Part shown: in pieces, positions 22,012-28,499 of the stretch
Layout: every line of letters starts with the position of its first letter
Numbering within the stretch: the first letter of the stretch is position 1
Source of the DNA: a virus
Strand: one strand, 5' to 3'
DNA: 28,499 nucleotides
IMG/VR virus record: IMGVR_UViG_3300002161_000014
Span: 649-29,147 of that record
Made by a program: the position numbers and the translations under genes
Notes under the pieces: model-generated
The model's input: the letters and a program-made list of their open reading frames with translations, nothing else
Told to the model about the DNA's origin: nothing
Databases searched by the model: none

Positions 22012-23385
22012 TTATTCCTCCCACGCTTGAACTGTTGTATTTACATCGGAGTTACCGCCTGTATTATTAAACACTCTAACTGTACCGCCTGTGTACGGAC
22101 TTAAAATACCGTTTGAAAATGTTAATGTATGCGGAGTGTTTGCAGGTAATCTTGTTTTCAAAAACAATGCAGTACCGCCACTTCCGTTGTCAAAAACAAA
22201 AACATAAATACCTGCGTTTGAAACGCTTATCATGATTTGTGTAGGGCGGATTTTGTAAATACCTAATTGTGCATTATAGATAGTAAAACCACTACCGTTT
22301 GTAAGTCCATTCCACTCTGATTGTTGATAACGGTCTGCTCGTCTATCGTCTACCCATGTTGTACCACTAATTCGGACTTGATTTAAGATTCTTGGCTCAT
22401 TTGCAACAAACACTTTTAATTGGTCGCCTGTAATCTCTGCAACTGCACCTGCTGTACTTCCAACGATTTGAATTGGAAATCTGTTTGAAGTTGATACCGC
22501 AGTACCACCGACAGAAAGTGCAGTTGGTAAAGCGTTTGACGTACTAATTGGCAAACCACCGTTGTCTAAAACTCTGACTGCGTTTGCAGTACCGCTTAAT
22601 GTTACGCTTGGTGTTCCTGTTATTGTTGTTGGTACTGCACTTGCGTTATCATTAGTAATAACTGTATGAACAGAACCGTTATTGCTAACCTTTGCAACGT
22701 GAGAAGCGTTTGTGCTATCTGCAAGTTGAATGTGATTTGCACCTGCGGTTACTTGGTCGATTTTGATTGTGTTGGCAGTTGTTTTAATACCAACATCATT
22801 AACTGAAACAGTTGGCATTGTGCCAATGTTTACTGTCGGTGTATTCTGCAAACTTACTTGAAGATTGCCTGTTGCGTCAACTTGTGCAATTTCAGTACCG
22901 TCTGTAATACGAGTGTATGGCGATTGTGCAGGATTTCCACCAAGAGCGTTTGCAACTACCAAACATTTTGCACCATTAACATCAACCACATCGGCAGTAT
23001 CTACACCGTCAGTAATTTTAATTGGAATAGCAGTTGCAACGGTGTTATTTACTTCTGTCTGCATATTTCCATCAGCATCAACTTCAACTGCGTTTGCAGG
23101 ATTGCTATTGTCAATGATTTTAACACCGTTGTTTACTTTGACATTCAAACCGTTTGTGTCTGAAATAAGAGTCCCTGCATCATCTACAAGTTTGACTTTG
23201 TTTTGTGTTCCGATTAGTTGTGTGTCGAGCGGATTTGAAGCGGAAACAAAATTACCACTACCTGCATCAACAATTTTAACACCATTATCGACTTTAACAG
23301 GAAGTTTGTTTGTGTCTGATATAGGTAATCCATTTTCATCAATAAGTTTTGTGTTTTGGTCGTTTGGAAACTTTGAAGCACCCAT
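22012..23385 (-). CDS. Repeat-rich fibre or tail appendage protein candidate
   Basis: The 457-residue protein is dominated by Asn, Thr, Val, Gly and Asp and by short beta-strand repeats. Residues 13-40 (KLIDENGLPISDTNKLPVKV and following) recur at 65-92 (KLVDDAGTLISDTNGLNVKV and following), a period of 52, and a weaker copy is near residue 270 (VRVLDNGGLPISTSNALP). The middle consists of more strand-turn units (KITDGVDTADVVDVNG, RITDGTEIAQVDATGN). The last 120 residues lose the repeat and look like a compact beta domain (IRPTQIMISVSNAGIYVFVF, ANTPHTLTFSNG). Such a repeat shaft plus terminal domain fits a fibre, spike or head decoration. ATG 23385 follows AGGGGTGAG. Homology to a named family is not seen, so the receptor-binding role is a guess. 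Confidence 0.6.
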   Translation of the reverse strand: MGASKFPNDQNTKLIDENGLPISDTNKLPVKVDNGVKIVDAGSGNFVSASNPLDTQLIGTQNKVKLVDDAGTLISDTNGLNVKVNNGVKIIDNSNPANAVEVDADGNMQTEVNNTVATAIPIKITDGVDTADVVDVNGAKCLVVANALGGNPAQSPYTRITDGTEIAQVDATGNLQVSLQNTPTVNIGTMPTVSVNDVGIKTTANTIKIDQVTAGANHIQLADSTNASHVAKVSNNGSVHTVITNDNASAVPTTITGTPSVTLSGTANAVRVLDNGGLPISTSNALPTALSVGGTAVSTSNRFPIQIVGSTAGAVAEITGDQLKVFVANEPRILNQVRISGTTWVDDRRADRYQQSEWNGLTNGSGFTIYNAQLGIYKIRPTQIMISVSNAGIYVFVFDNGSGGTALFLKTRLPANTPHTLTFSNGILSPYTGGTVRVFNNTGGNSDVNTTVQAWEE

Positions 23386-23397
23386 TTATCTCACCCC

Positions 23398-23781
23398 TTA
23401 ACCTGTAATCGTAATTGTTGCAAAAGAAATAACTACATTTGCACCAAGAGTTTTACCTGCCGACACAACCTGGCAGGTAATTTTTGTAGCAACGTTATTT
23501 GTCGTAGCAGGTGCAACATCACCAAGTTGTACTGTTTTCAAACCTTCGATTGTAAAACTTTCATTTTGTTTGAGTTTGAATTGAAAGGTTGTCTTATCAC
23601 CAAACAAAACTTTATACTCTGTTTCTGTCGCTTCTCGATTATAAAATACAATCGACTGAATAACTCTACGATATTCAACAGGAGTTGTGCCTGTTGTGTT
23701 TACCAAGTTCGGCATAGAATAGTCAGTTGTTGACGTAATAACAGCCGATACCGAAGCAGGTAAAGCGGTAATTGTTGCCAT
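23398..23781 (-). CDS. Small beta-rich virion protein of unknown function
   Basis: The 127-residue protein is Thr/Val/Ala-rich with regular short strands (TITALPASVSAVITSTTDYS, RRVIQSIVFYNREATETEYK, FKLKQNESFTIEGLKTVQLG, ANVVISFATITITG). That looks like a beta-sandwich fold and is typical of small tail or decoration proteins. ATG 23781 lies after GGGGGTG in the last codons of the upstream 59-residue gene. It sits between that gene and the fibre candidate. No family is recognised. Confidence 0.65.
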   Translation of the reverse strand: MATITALPASVSAVITSTTDYSMPNLVNTTGTTPVEYRRVIQSIVFYNREATETEYKVLFGDKTTFQFKLKQNESFTIEGLKTVQLGDVAPATTNNVATKITCQVVSAGKTLGANVVISFATITITG

Positions 23782-23782
23782 T

Positions 23783-23962
23783 TTAGAACACCCCCATTAT
23801 TTGCGTAACTAAAAGATATTGATTTGTTGTTTCTACTTTATCGTCAGTGTCGTTAATAGCCGCAATTATAACCCCACGTTCTCTTTCATAATCATCGGCT
23901 TTTATCACATCTCCGTCTTTCCAATCGTAAATCACAGTTGGGTCAGTCGTAACTTTTGCCAT
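23783..23962 (-). CDS. 59-residue virion protein with a WKDGDVI motif
   Basis: ATG 23962 follows AAAAAGGAGG and the frame runs 59 codons to TAA at 23785-23783, two bases before the next gene. It contains IYDWKDGDVIKADDYERERG. That resembles the start of many fibre and baseplate proteins, where W-x-DGDVI-x-A is followed by a helix (LNxxExGI); here the protein ends soon after. It may be a small trimerisation or connector piece for the neighbouring beta-rich proteins. The strong ribosome binding site and tight packing make the gene credible; the role is inferred from the motif. Confidence 0.7.
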   Translation of the reverse strand: MAKVTTDPTVIYDWKDGDVIKADDYERERGVIIAAINDTDDKVETTNQYLLVTQIMGVF

Positions 23963-23980
23963 AACTATTATACCTCCTTT

Positions 23981-26269
23981 TTAAGGTTTTTTAACCTTAA
24001 ACTCTAAACCGAATCCGAACAACTCTATTTGTTCATCTTGTATATTTACAAATTTTACTTTTGCTCTGCGACACTTTCCACGAACACGAGCCTTTTGCAC
24101 AGACAAAGTTTTTTCTCCAAACTCGTCTTCTCCAAGTTCCCAAACTCCAAACGTAGTGCCATGTTCAAAAATAATATTAGGACTAATAGTAACTACCCAA
24201 GTAGCAATATTATCTATAACTTTTGCTTCTCCATATTCAGGGTCTAACACTAACAAGTTATCAGAATACACACTTGTAATAAATTCAGCATCGTGCGTAT
24301 CGTAACATCTTCCAAGAACGTACAATCTACGCAATTTTTTGAAATTAAATGCTTTTGATAAATCAAAATACTTACTTTCCACAATCATATTATACGATAA
24401 ACCTGCGTCTGTGTATATACTTGGATTGTTTTTGTATAATTTCACATCTTTGCTTAATGAGAATACATCTTGCCCATCTTGCAAAAACTGAACAAAATTT
24501 AGTTTATCAGACGTGTCTTTTACCCACACGCCTTTTTCGTAATAGTATCGGTAAATCGTTTTATCATCAGGATAACACAACCAATACTGCGAATCGTAAT
24601 TTAATGCACAAGCGTTAGCGACTTTTTTGACTTCGTTTTTAATTTTAATGTCTACACGCTGTACATTTAGTTGGTCAAGTTTGAACGTAGATGGGCGTAA
24701 TGAGAACACACCTTCTTCGGAAAGAAACGTAACAACGTTTCCTGTTAAAACTGCCGAGCGTGGTGCAACACAACCAATTTGGTCATTGATTAAGTTAATA
24801 GAAAACTCGTCTTTTGTTTTTCCTGTAAGTATGTGAATAATACTTTTTGAAAAGACGACAAGATAATCGTGAAGTCGAACTACTGCTGTTATAGGTTCTT
24901 GTTTACCTGTGTCAAAACGAAGTGTATTTACTTGCGGAAAATATTCAGGATTATTAACATCTGAAAAGTAAAGTTGTGTTGGTTCGTCAGGGTCGCCAAA
25001 CAACATTAACCTATCCCAATGAAGTCGAATACGATTACATTTTTTAGCACCTGCTACTTGTTGTTCAAGAACATCACCATCTTCACGAAACGGTTTAACC
25101 TGAACTCCTTGATAAATATACTCGGCAGTATGAGATTGTGTTGTATTTGATACTGCAAATTTTACTTCAATTTTGAAATCGTAGAATCCTGATTCAGCAG
25201 GTCTAAACGTAAATTTACTTTGATTTGGAGATGAGTTTTGAATAAAACTACCGTATTTAGAATTTGCAGAGTACCAACTTGGATACCACTTTAACGTAAA
25301 TTTATCTCCTGCAACCGTAGGCGTAGCCAAAGTAATTTTAGTAGAACTTGTTTCAGTAAACCCAACACCTGTAACAAGAGCGTTACCATTGTTGTCATAA
25401 ACTTCAATACTATTTGTATTTGGGTCATAAGACGAACCGTTTGAAATAGTTAGTATAGTTGTACCTGCCGATGGTGAAAAAGACAACGTTTCTTTTCCTT
25501 CTAAACCTGATTTTCGATAATAAAAAGTGTAATTTTTGAAATAATACTCTCCTGGTGGAATAGTCAAACCGCTTGGATTCTCAATAACGTGTGTTGAAAC
25601 TACAAAACGTTTATCAACTTCTGCGTTAATAAGAGTTCTTTGTGTACTTTCTTCTTGAAACGTCATACCTTTTACATCGAATTGCGTTACTTGTGTTAAA
25701 GCAGGATTGATTGTGTCAACCATACCAAACCCAAGTAACGAGTTTGTTCCAAGATATTTTAACTCGTTTGTGTTTGGCTCGTAAGGTACGATAGTGGAAG
25801 CACTATAAACGCCTGTTATTTCATCTACCGAAACTACCACAATATCTGTTCCTGTTGCAACGTACAACTTATCGTAGTATTGTACTGCTTCAATAAGGAT
25901 ATTGTCAGCAAAACCTGACGACATACCTGTTATGTTAATAAGAGTTGCAGAGTTGTTTAAGTTGTTCATTTTCTTTACATACAACTTACCGTCTGCCGCA
26001 AAAATAACGTCAGGTTGGTCTTTTCCTTTTCTGTAAAAAAAGAAAACACTCTGTGCGTTTTCAGTCGGAAGTCCTGCTGTTGTGAGTACGTCACGACCTG
26101 TTCTCTTTTTAACAGAGCCACGAGAGTTAAGTTCTACATTTTCCATTTGTGTAAACTCGTTATCGCTTAAACGTTCGTTAGACGTTTCTGTGTTCAATCC
26201 ACCTGAAAAGTCCATGTATGCTTCAAACTCTTTTAGTGCAGGGTTTACGTTAATGCTTTGACGTGCCAT
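23981..26269 (-). CDS. Tail nozzle/stabilisation-type virion protein (762 residues)
   Basis: The protein opens with FSGGLNTETSNERLSDNEFT then NVELNSRGSVKKRTGRDVL. This GGLN...LxDNE...NVE...G.vkkR.G pattern is common to large phage structural proteins that form the tail tube or nozzle of short-tailed phages and to related stabilisation proteins. The body is beta-rich with propeller-like repeats (PDVIFAADGKLYVKKMN, DKLYVATGTDIVVVSVD, DYLVVFSKSIIHILTG). Another such segment (RLHWDRLMLFGDPDEPTQLY then FSDVNNPEYFP) is typical of the family. ATG 26269 follows GGTGA at the stop of the adaptor gene. The neighbour upstream is the adaptor candidate, the same order as T7 gp11-gp12. The podovirus assignment of the window relies partly on this. 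Confidence 0.72.
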   Translation of the reverse strand: MARQSINVNPALKEFEAYMDFSGGLNTETSNERLSDNEFTQMENVELNSRGSVKKRTGRDVLTTAGLPTENAQSVFFFYRKGKDQPDVIFAADGKLYVKKMNNLNNSATLINITGMSSGFADNILIEAVQYYDKLYVATGTDIVVVSVDEITGVYSASTIVPYEPNTNELKYLGTNSLLGFGMVDTINPALTQVTQFDVKGMTFQEESTQRTLINAEVDKRFVVSTHVIENPSGLTIPPGEYYFKNYTFYYRKSGLEGKETLSFSPSAGTTILTISNGSSYDPNTNSIEVYDNNGNALVTGVGFTETSSTKITLATPTVAGDKFTLKWYPSWYSANSKYGSFIQNSSPNQSKFTFRPAESGFYDFKIEVKFAVSNTTQSHTAEYIYQGVQVKPFREDGDVLEQQVAGAKKCNRIRLHWDRLMLFGDPDEPTQLYFSDVNNPEYFPQVNTLRFDTGKQEPITAVVRLHDYLVVFSKSIIHILTGKTKDEFSINLINDQIGCVAPRSAVLTGNVVTFLSEEGVFSLRPSTFKLDQLNVQRVDIKIKNEVKKVANACALNYDSQYWLCYPDDKTIYRYYYEKGVWVKDTSDKLNFVQFLQDGQDVFSLSKDVKLYKNNPSIYTDAGLSYNMIVESKYFDLSKAFNFKKLRRLYVLGRCYDTHDAEFITSVYSDNLLVLDPEYGEAKVIDNIATWVVTISPNIIFEHGTTFGVWELGEDEFGEKTLSVQKARVRGKCRRAKVKFVNIQDEQIELFGFGLEFKVKKP

Positions 26270-26273
26270 ATCG

Positions 26274-26867
26274 TCACCACGCTTTCCACCAAGTATAAGG
26301 CGGTTCTACTAATTCGGGTCTGTCTTCCCACTGTGCTGTAATTTTGTCACCAACAACAGGTTCTTGAACGTTTACAATTTCAGTAAGTGTAAACGACTTA
26401 TCATTTGTTGTAAACAAAGTTGTCTGAACATTGTTGATATATACTTTCAAATTAGACTTATAACCATCTTCATATCCACGTTTTGTAACTGCATATGTGT
26501 TATTGTCCGTAGCAGTTTTTGTGTATTGTTGCGTATTACTATCGTCACGAAACTCCATTGGTATATCGTAGTTTTCAATAAATCCTCGCAAAGCATCTTC
26601 AAATTGCGATAGATAAGAGTTCTTTTCACCAATACTACTTTCACTTGCCTGATACATAGCACACGCATAAAGTATAGGAATTTCGTGATATTTTTCAGGA
26701 AAGTCAGGACTTGCAGACAAACTTGATGTTAAAAATTGACTAAACACCGCTCTCGCTTCAATCGCCATTTTGTTTTGTCCTGCATTTAACCATTGAATGG
26801 CAGTTGCAGTATCAACCACATCATCTACGTTTGCGTTTAGTAATGTTATCATTTGAGATACGTTCAA
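26274..26867 (-). CDS. Head-tail adaptor (connector) protein candidate
   Basis: The protein has 197 residues. TTG 26867 is the start, 9 bases after AGAGGGGG; the first ATG is five codons later. The N-terminal half is helical (MITLLNANVDDVVDTATAIQ, WLNAGQNKMAIEARAVFSQF, IPILYACAMYQASESSIGEK), like the helical bundle of gatekeeper or connector proteins of T7 gp11/P22 gp4 type. The C-terminal half is strand-rich (KVYINNVQTTLFTTNDKSFT, GDKITAQWED) and ends in an aromatic tail (YTWWKAW). It directly precedes the nozzle gene. The role follows from position and fold pattern; sequence identity to a named family is not claimed. Confidence 0.6.
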   Translation of the reverse strand: MNVSQMITLLNANVDDVVDTATAIQWLNAGQNKMAIEARAVFSQFLTSSLSASPDFPEKYHEIPILYACAMYQASESSIGEKNSYLSQFEDALRGFIENYDIPMEFRDDSNTQQYTKTATDNNTYAVTKRGYEDGYKSNLKVYINNVQTTLFTTNDKSFTLTEIVNVQEPVVGDKITAQWEDRPELVEPPYTWWKAW

Positions 26868-27003
26868 CTTGCTCTACCCCCTCTATTGGCGGTTTGAATG
26901 TGTCTAAAAGTTGTTGCAATAACTCATTTGTTTTCTTTTGTTCTTCTACCATTCGATTGATTTGATAATCAAAATAAACATCTGCTTTTGTAATAGGTTG
27001 CAT
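26821..27003 (-). CDS. Small charged helical protein (60 residues)
   Basis: ATG 27003 follows GAAAGGTGAT, and the frame runs 60 codons, overlapping the adaptor candidate by 47 bases. The first 40 residues form a helix of coiled-coil type (YFDYQINRMVEEQKKTNELL then QQLLDTF), and the C terminus is basic (KRKRR). It is the first gene after the internal terminator. The adaptor's ribosome binding site lies inside it, so its translation may be coupled to the adaptor. It may be a small head-completion or assembly factor; no family is recognised. Confidence 0.6.
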   Translation of the reverse strand: MQPITKADVYFDYQINRMVEEQKKTNELLQQLLDTFKPPIEGVEQVERISNDNITKRKRR

Positions 27004-27018
27004 AGTATCACCTTTCTG

Positions 27019-27048
27019 TTAAAAAACCCCCTTGTTTAGCAAGGGGGT
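27019..27048 (-). terminator. Intrinsic terminator between head genes and tail genes
   Basis: ACCCCCTTG (27026-27034) and CAAGGGGGT (27040-27048) form a perfect 9-bp stem with a 5-base loop. On the minus strand it is followed by a run of six T residues, a textbook intrinsic terminator for transcripts that come from the capsid gene. On the plus strand a weaker CTTTGTTTT follows. No promoter is visible in the short gap before the next minus-strand gene at 27003. Confidence 0.9.
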
Positions 27049-27055
27049 CTTTGTT

Positions 27056-27328
27056 TTAACAATCCCACTTACGCAAGGCTTTGTTAATGCGTGAGTTAGG
27101 GTCTTTTGCAGTTTTTGCACTCGTTAGTTTGCTTTTCATACCTTCCATTCGAGAACAAAAGGAATCTCTACGAGAAGCAGATTTTTCACTTTTTGCCGCT
27201 TGTTCTTTGCTAACAGGCGGTTTTAAGTTACCGCCTGTCGCTTTGTTGTAAGAAGCACGACCCTTTGCGTTCAGACCGCCTTCGGGATTCTTACCTTCTT
27301 TACGTTGCCAAGCAGGACTTTTAGCCAT
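27056..27328 (-). CDS. Small basic phage protein (DUF6321-like)
   Basis: The 90-residue, strongly basic protein starts MAKSPAWQRKEGKNPEGGLN, continues with AKGRASYNKATGGNLKPPV, then SRRDSFCSRMEGMKSKL, and ends in ALRKWDC. This pattern recurs in small proteins of tailed phages (I associate it with DUF6321) whose function is not known. High charge and position right after the major capsid protein suggest a DNA- or capsid-associated component. ATG 27328 follows AGGGGCG. It lies just before the intrinsic terminator, so it is the last gene of the strongly transcribed head unit. Confidence 0.75.
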   Translation of the reverse strand: MAKSPAWQRKEGKNPEGGLNAKGRASYNKATGGNLKPPVSKEQAAKSEKSASRRDSFCSRMEGMKSKLTSAKTAKDPNSRINKALRKWDC

Positions 27329-27334
27329 AAGTTA

Positions 27335-28252
27335 TTACGCCCCTGACGAGCCGATGATACCTCTCCAATCAGACCAACCGTAGGAGAAACGCATACGACC
27401 TTTGTATTTTGCAATATCAGTGTCGAAGTCTGTTTCGTTTTTGAAGGAAAGTTTTTCTCTCCAAAACCAATTCAACTGATGAACTTGGCTGTCTGCAACA
27501 AACCAAGCGTTAGGGTTTGTTAGGTAGTCAAGAACAACAACTTTCAAACGACCACGCAAAGCGTTAATATCGTTTTTAGCAAACTCACCTGCACCTGCAC
27601 CACCAGGAATAGTGGAAAGTGTGGAATCCATCAATTTAATTGCATCGTATTCTAACCCACGAGGTACAATAAGAGTGTCAGGGTTCATTTGAATTTTCAA
27701 TCCACGCTCGTCAACTTGTTGCGAAGCAAGTATAAGTGCGTCTTCAAGATTACCTTCGTTTAGTGCAACAGCACCAAGACTGTTAGTAGCAGTTGAACCG
27801 CCAAGAAGGTTGTGGTTGCCAATCAATGCTTCGTTAGTACCTTTGAAGTCAATGCGAGTTCCTGTGAAAGCATTGTTAAGGATTTCTGCCGCTTTGGTTT
27901 CGATTGTCGCACGAGCCGCACGAGCAAGAGCCTTCGGCATTTTGTTGATAATTTGATATTGCTCATCATCAACCATTTCTTTCTCAATCTGAAAACCTTT
28001 CGAGAAAGTTACGTGCTTATAAAGAATAGTGTCAGTAGTTGTTGGGTCTTCGTATTTGGTAGCGTCAAGCGAACCTTTTTCTTCCCAAAGACCAAAACCG
28101 CCCATACGCAAGTCAGTTTCGATTGCTTTTTGTGAACTCATGATGTTAAGAAGGTTAGAGTATTGTTCAGGTTTTTCGTTGTAAGTTTCCAAGAAAATTT
28201 TACGAAGTCCTGGCTCTAACAATTTTCCATAATTACCGCTATTTACAGACAT
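27335..28252 (-). CDS. Major capsid protein (HK97-like fold, probable)
   Basis: The 305-residue protein starts at ATG 28252 after AAAGGGGGCG, one of the strongest ribosome binding sites in the window. Typical features of HK97-type capsid proteins are an N-terminal arm, a helix-rich segment with FSKGFQIEKEMVDDEQYQII, AARATIETKAAEILNNAF (spine helix region), NPDTLIVPRGLEYDAIKLM (A-domain strand and helix) and NPNAWFVADSQVHQLNWFWR near the end. It would form the icosahedral shell. No long N-terminal scaffold domain is present, so a separate scaffold is expected outside the window. Decoration and small basic genes flank it, and portal and terminase are presumably further right. Confidence 0.82.
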   Translation of the reverse strand: MSVNSGNYGKLLEPGLRKIFLETYNEKPEQYSNLLNIMSSQKAIETDLRMGGFGLWEEKGSLDATKYEDPTTTDTILYKHVTFSKGFQIEKEMVDDEQYQIINKMPKALARAARATIETKAAEILNNAFTGTRIDFKGTNEALIGNHNLLGGSTATNSLGAVALNEGNLEDALILASQQVDERGLKIQMNPDTLIVPRGLEYDAIKLMDSTLSTIPGGAGAGEFAKNDINALRGRLKVVVLDYLTNPNAWFVADSQVHQLNWFWREKLSFKNETDFDTDIAKYKGRMRFSYGWSDWRGIIGSSGA

Positions 28253-28269
28253 TTATTTCGCCCCCTTTA

Positions 28270-28499
28270 TTATTTGAATGTTCCACCTGTAATTTGTACT
28301 TCAACAATCTTTTTTACTGTGTCAATAACAGCAATAACTTTGTAGATTTTACCTGCACCTGCGTTTGCACCATCAATCGTTTGGTCTGCAAGAATAGCAT
28401 ACGCAGTACCAACAACAGGTGTTGCACCTGTGTACGGAGTTTTGTAAATTGCTTCTTGCGAATACTTAACTTGACCTGTTTTAACAGCAACACCAACAC
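28270..28499 (-). CDS. Head decoration/stabilisation-like protein, C-terminal part (5' end outside window)
   Basis: On the minus strand the frame is open from the window edge through 75 codons to TAA at 28272-28270. It reads VGVAVKTGQVKYSQEAIYKT, later VVGTAYAILADQTIDGANAG and ends AVIDTVKKIVEVQITGGTFK. The glycine-rich strand pattern, with AILADQTIDGANAGAG like the metal-free loop of capsid cement proteins, and the position directly before the major capsid gene suggest a head decoration protein. The N terminus is cut off by the window, so length and start are unknown. The competing frame over the same bases (GTG at the edge, leucine-rich) lacks natural composition and is a shadow. Confidence 0.6.
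   Translation of the reverse strand, partial: VGVAVKTGQVKYSQEAIYKTPYTGATPVVGTAYAILADQTIDGANAGAGKIYKVIAVIDTVKKIVEVQITGGTFK

Noticed and set aside
22865-23401. A 178-codon plus-strand frame antisense to the fibre candidate
   Set aside because: It is the mirror of a low-complexity, Thr/Asn/Val-rich coding repeat; there is no good ribosome binding site and the minus-strand gene is well supported.
23967-23998. Minus-strand TATAAT (23972-23967) and AAGGTT/AACCTT inverted repeat (23983-23998) between the nozzle and the 59-residue gene
   Set aside because: No acceptable -35 box lies 16-18 bases upstream, the TATAAT is part of the leader after the ribosome binding site, and the short AT-rich stem lacks a T-run on the transcribed strand.
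28314-28499. Leucine- and glutamine-rich minus-strand frame at the right edge
   Set aside because: The other minus-strand frame gives a natural beta-rich protein ending just before the capsid gene; this one has biased composition and is a shadow.
1-28499. Search for tRNA genes, CRISPR arrays, insertion sequences, integrase and attachment sites
   Set aside because: No cloverleaf-like gene, no regularly spaced repeats, no transposase or recombinase signature was found in reading both strands; faint cases could have been missed by eye.

Overview
The window is a contiguous piece of a tailed double-stranded DNA bacteriophage (or prophage) genome, open at both ends. The long purine-rich ribosome binding sites (AAGGAGG and GGGGTGA types), frequent GTG and TTG starts, moderately AT-rich sequence, a BhlA/UviB-type holin and host-like extended -10 promoters point to a Bacillota (Gram-positive, low-GC) host. 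I could not tie it to a named phage. No tape-measure gene is visible. The structural genes are an adaptor, a large nozzle-like protein and giant internal-protein candidates, so a short-tailed (podovirus-like) particle is the best guess; this is inference.

Layout. Positions 1 to about 14,550 carry a plus-strand replication, recombination and nucleotide-metabolism block. In order it holds a SNF2-type helicase (partial), a small unknown gene, a Cas4-like Fe-S PD-(D/E)XK nuclease, a Sak4-like RecA-fold ATPase, a helix-turn-helix-like protein, a DUF669-type putative ssDNA-binding protein and a large primase/MCM-like helicase fusion. These are followed by a small conserved-looking gene, dUTPase, a tiny membrane protein, a family A DNA polymerase, two small zinc-knuckle proteins and a monomeric class II ribonucleotide reductase. 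The block ends with a RuvC-like resolvase, a zinc-finger protein, ThyX, a DUF3310 protein, an N-acetylmuramoyl-L-alanine amidase and a 45-residue protein. Four good sigma-A-like promoters are visible in this block.

From about 14,545 to the right edge everything is on the minus strand and is read toward the centre. Starting at the right edge the genes are a head decoration-like protein (partial), major capsid protein, a small basic protein, an internal terminator, a 60-residue protein, a head-tail adaptor candidate, a nozzle/stabilisation-type protein, three small or medium virion proteins including a repeat-rich fibre candidate, a 105-residue protein, a coiled-coil repeat protein, a 1371-residue putative internal/ejection protein, a BhlA-type holin, a metallophosphoesterase, a protein with a ParB-like motif, and a 20-residue cysteine-rich microprotein. 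The two blocks converge on a perfect bidirectional terminator at 14,512-14,546.

How it fits together. The plus-strand block can prime, unwind and copy DNA (primase-MCM, polymerase A), recombine it (Fe-S nuclease, Sak4, DUF669, RuvC-like, SNF2) and supply dNTPs without dUTP (class II RNR, dUTPase, ThyX). The minus-strand block builds the particle. Lysis is split: the amidase is in the replication block and the holin candidate is in the virion block. The most distinctive item is the single-polypeptide DnaG-type primase joined to an MCM-like AAA+ ATPase. There is no gene-free stretch longer than about 100 bases, and I saw no tRNA, CRISPR array, insertion sequence or integrase.
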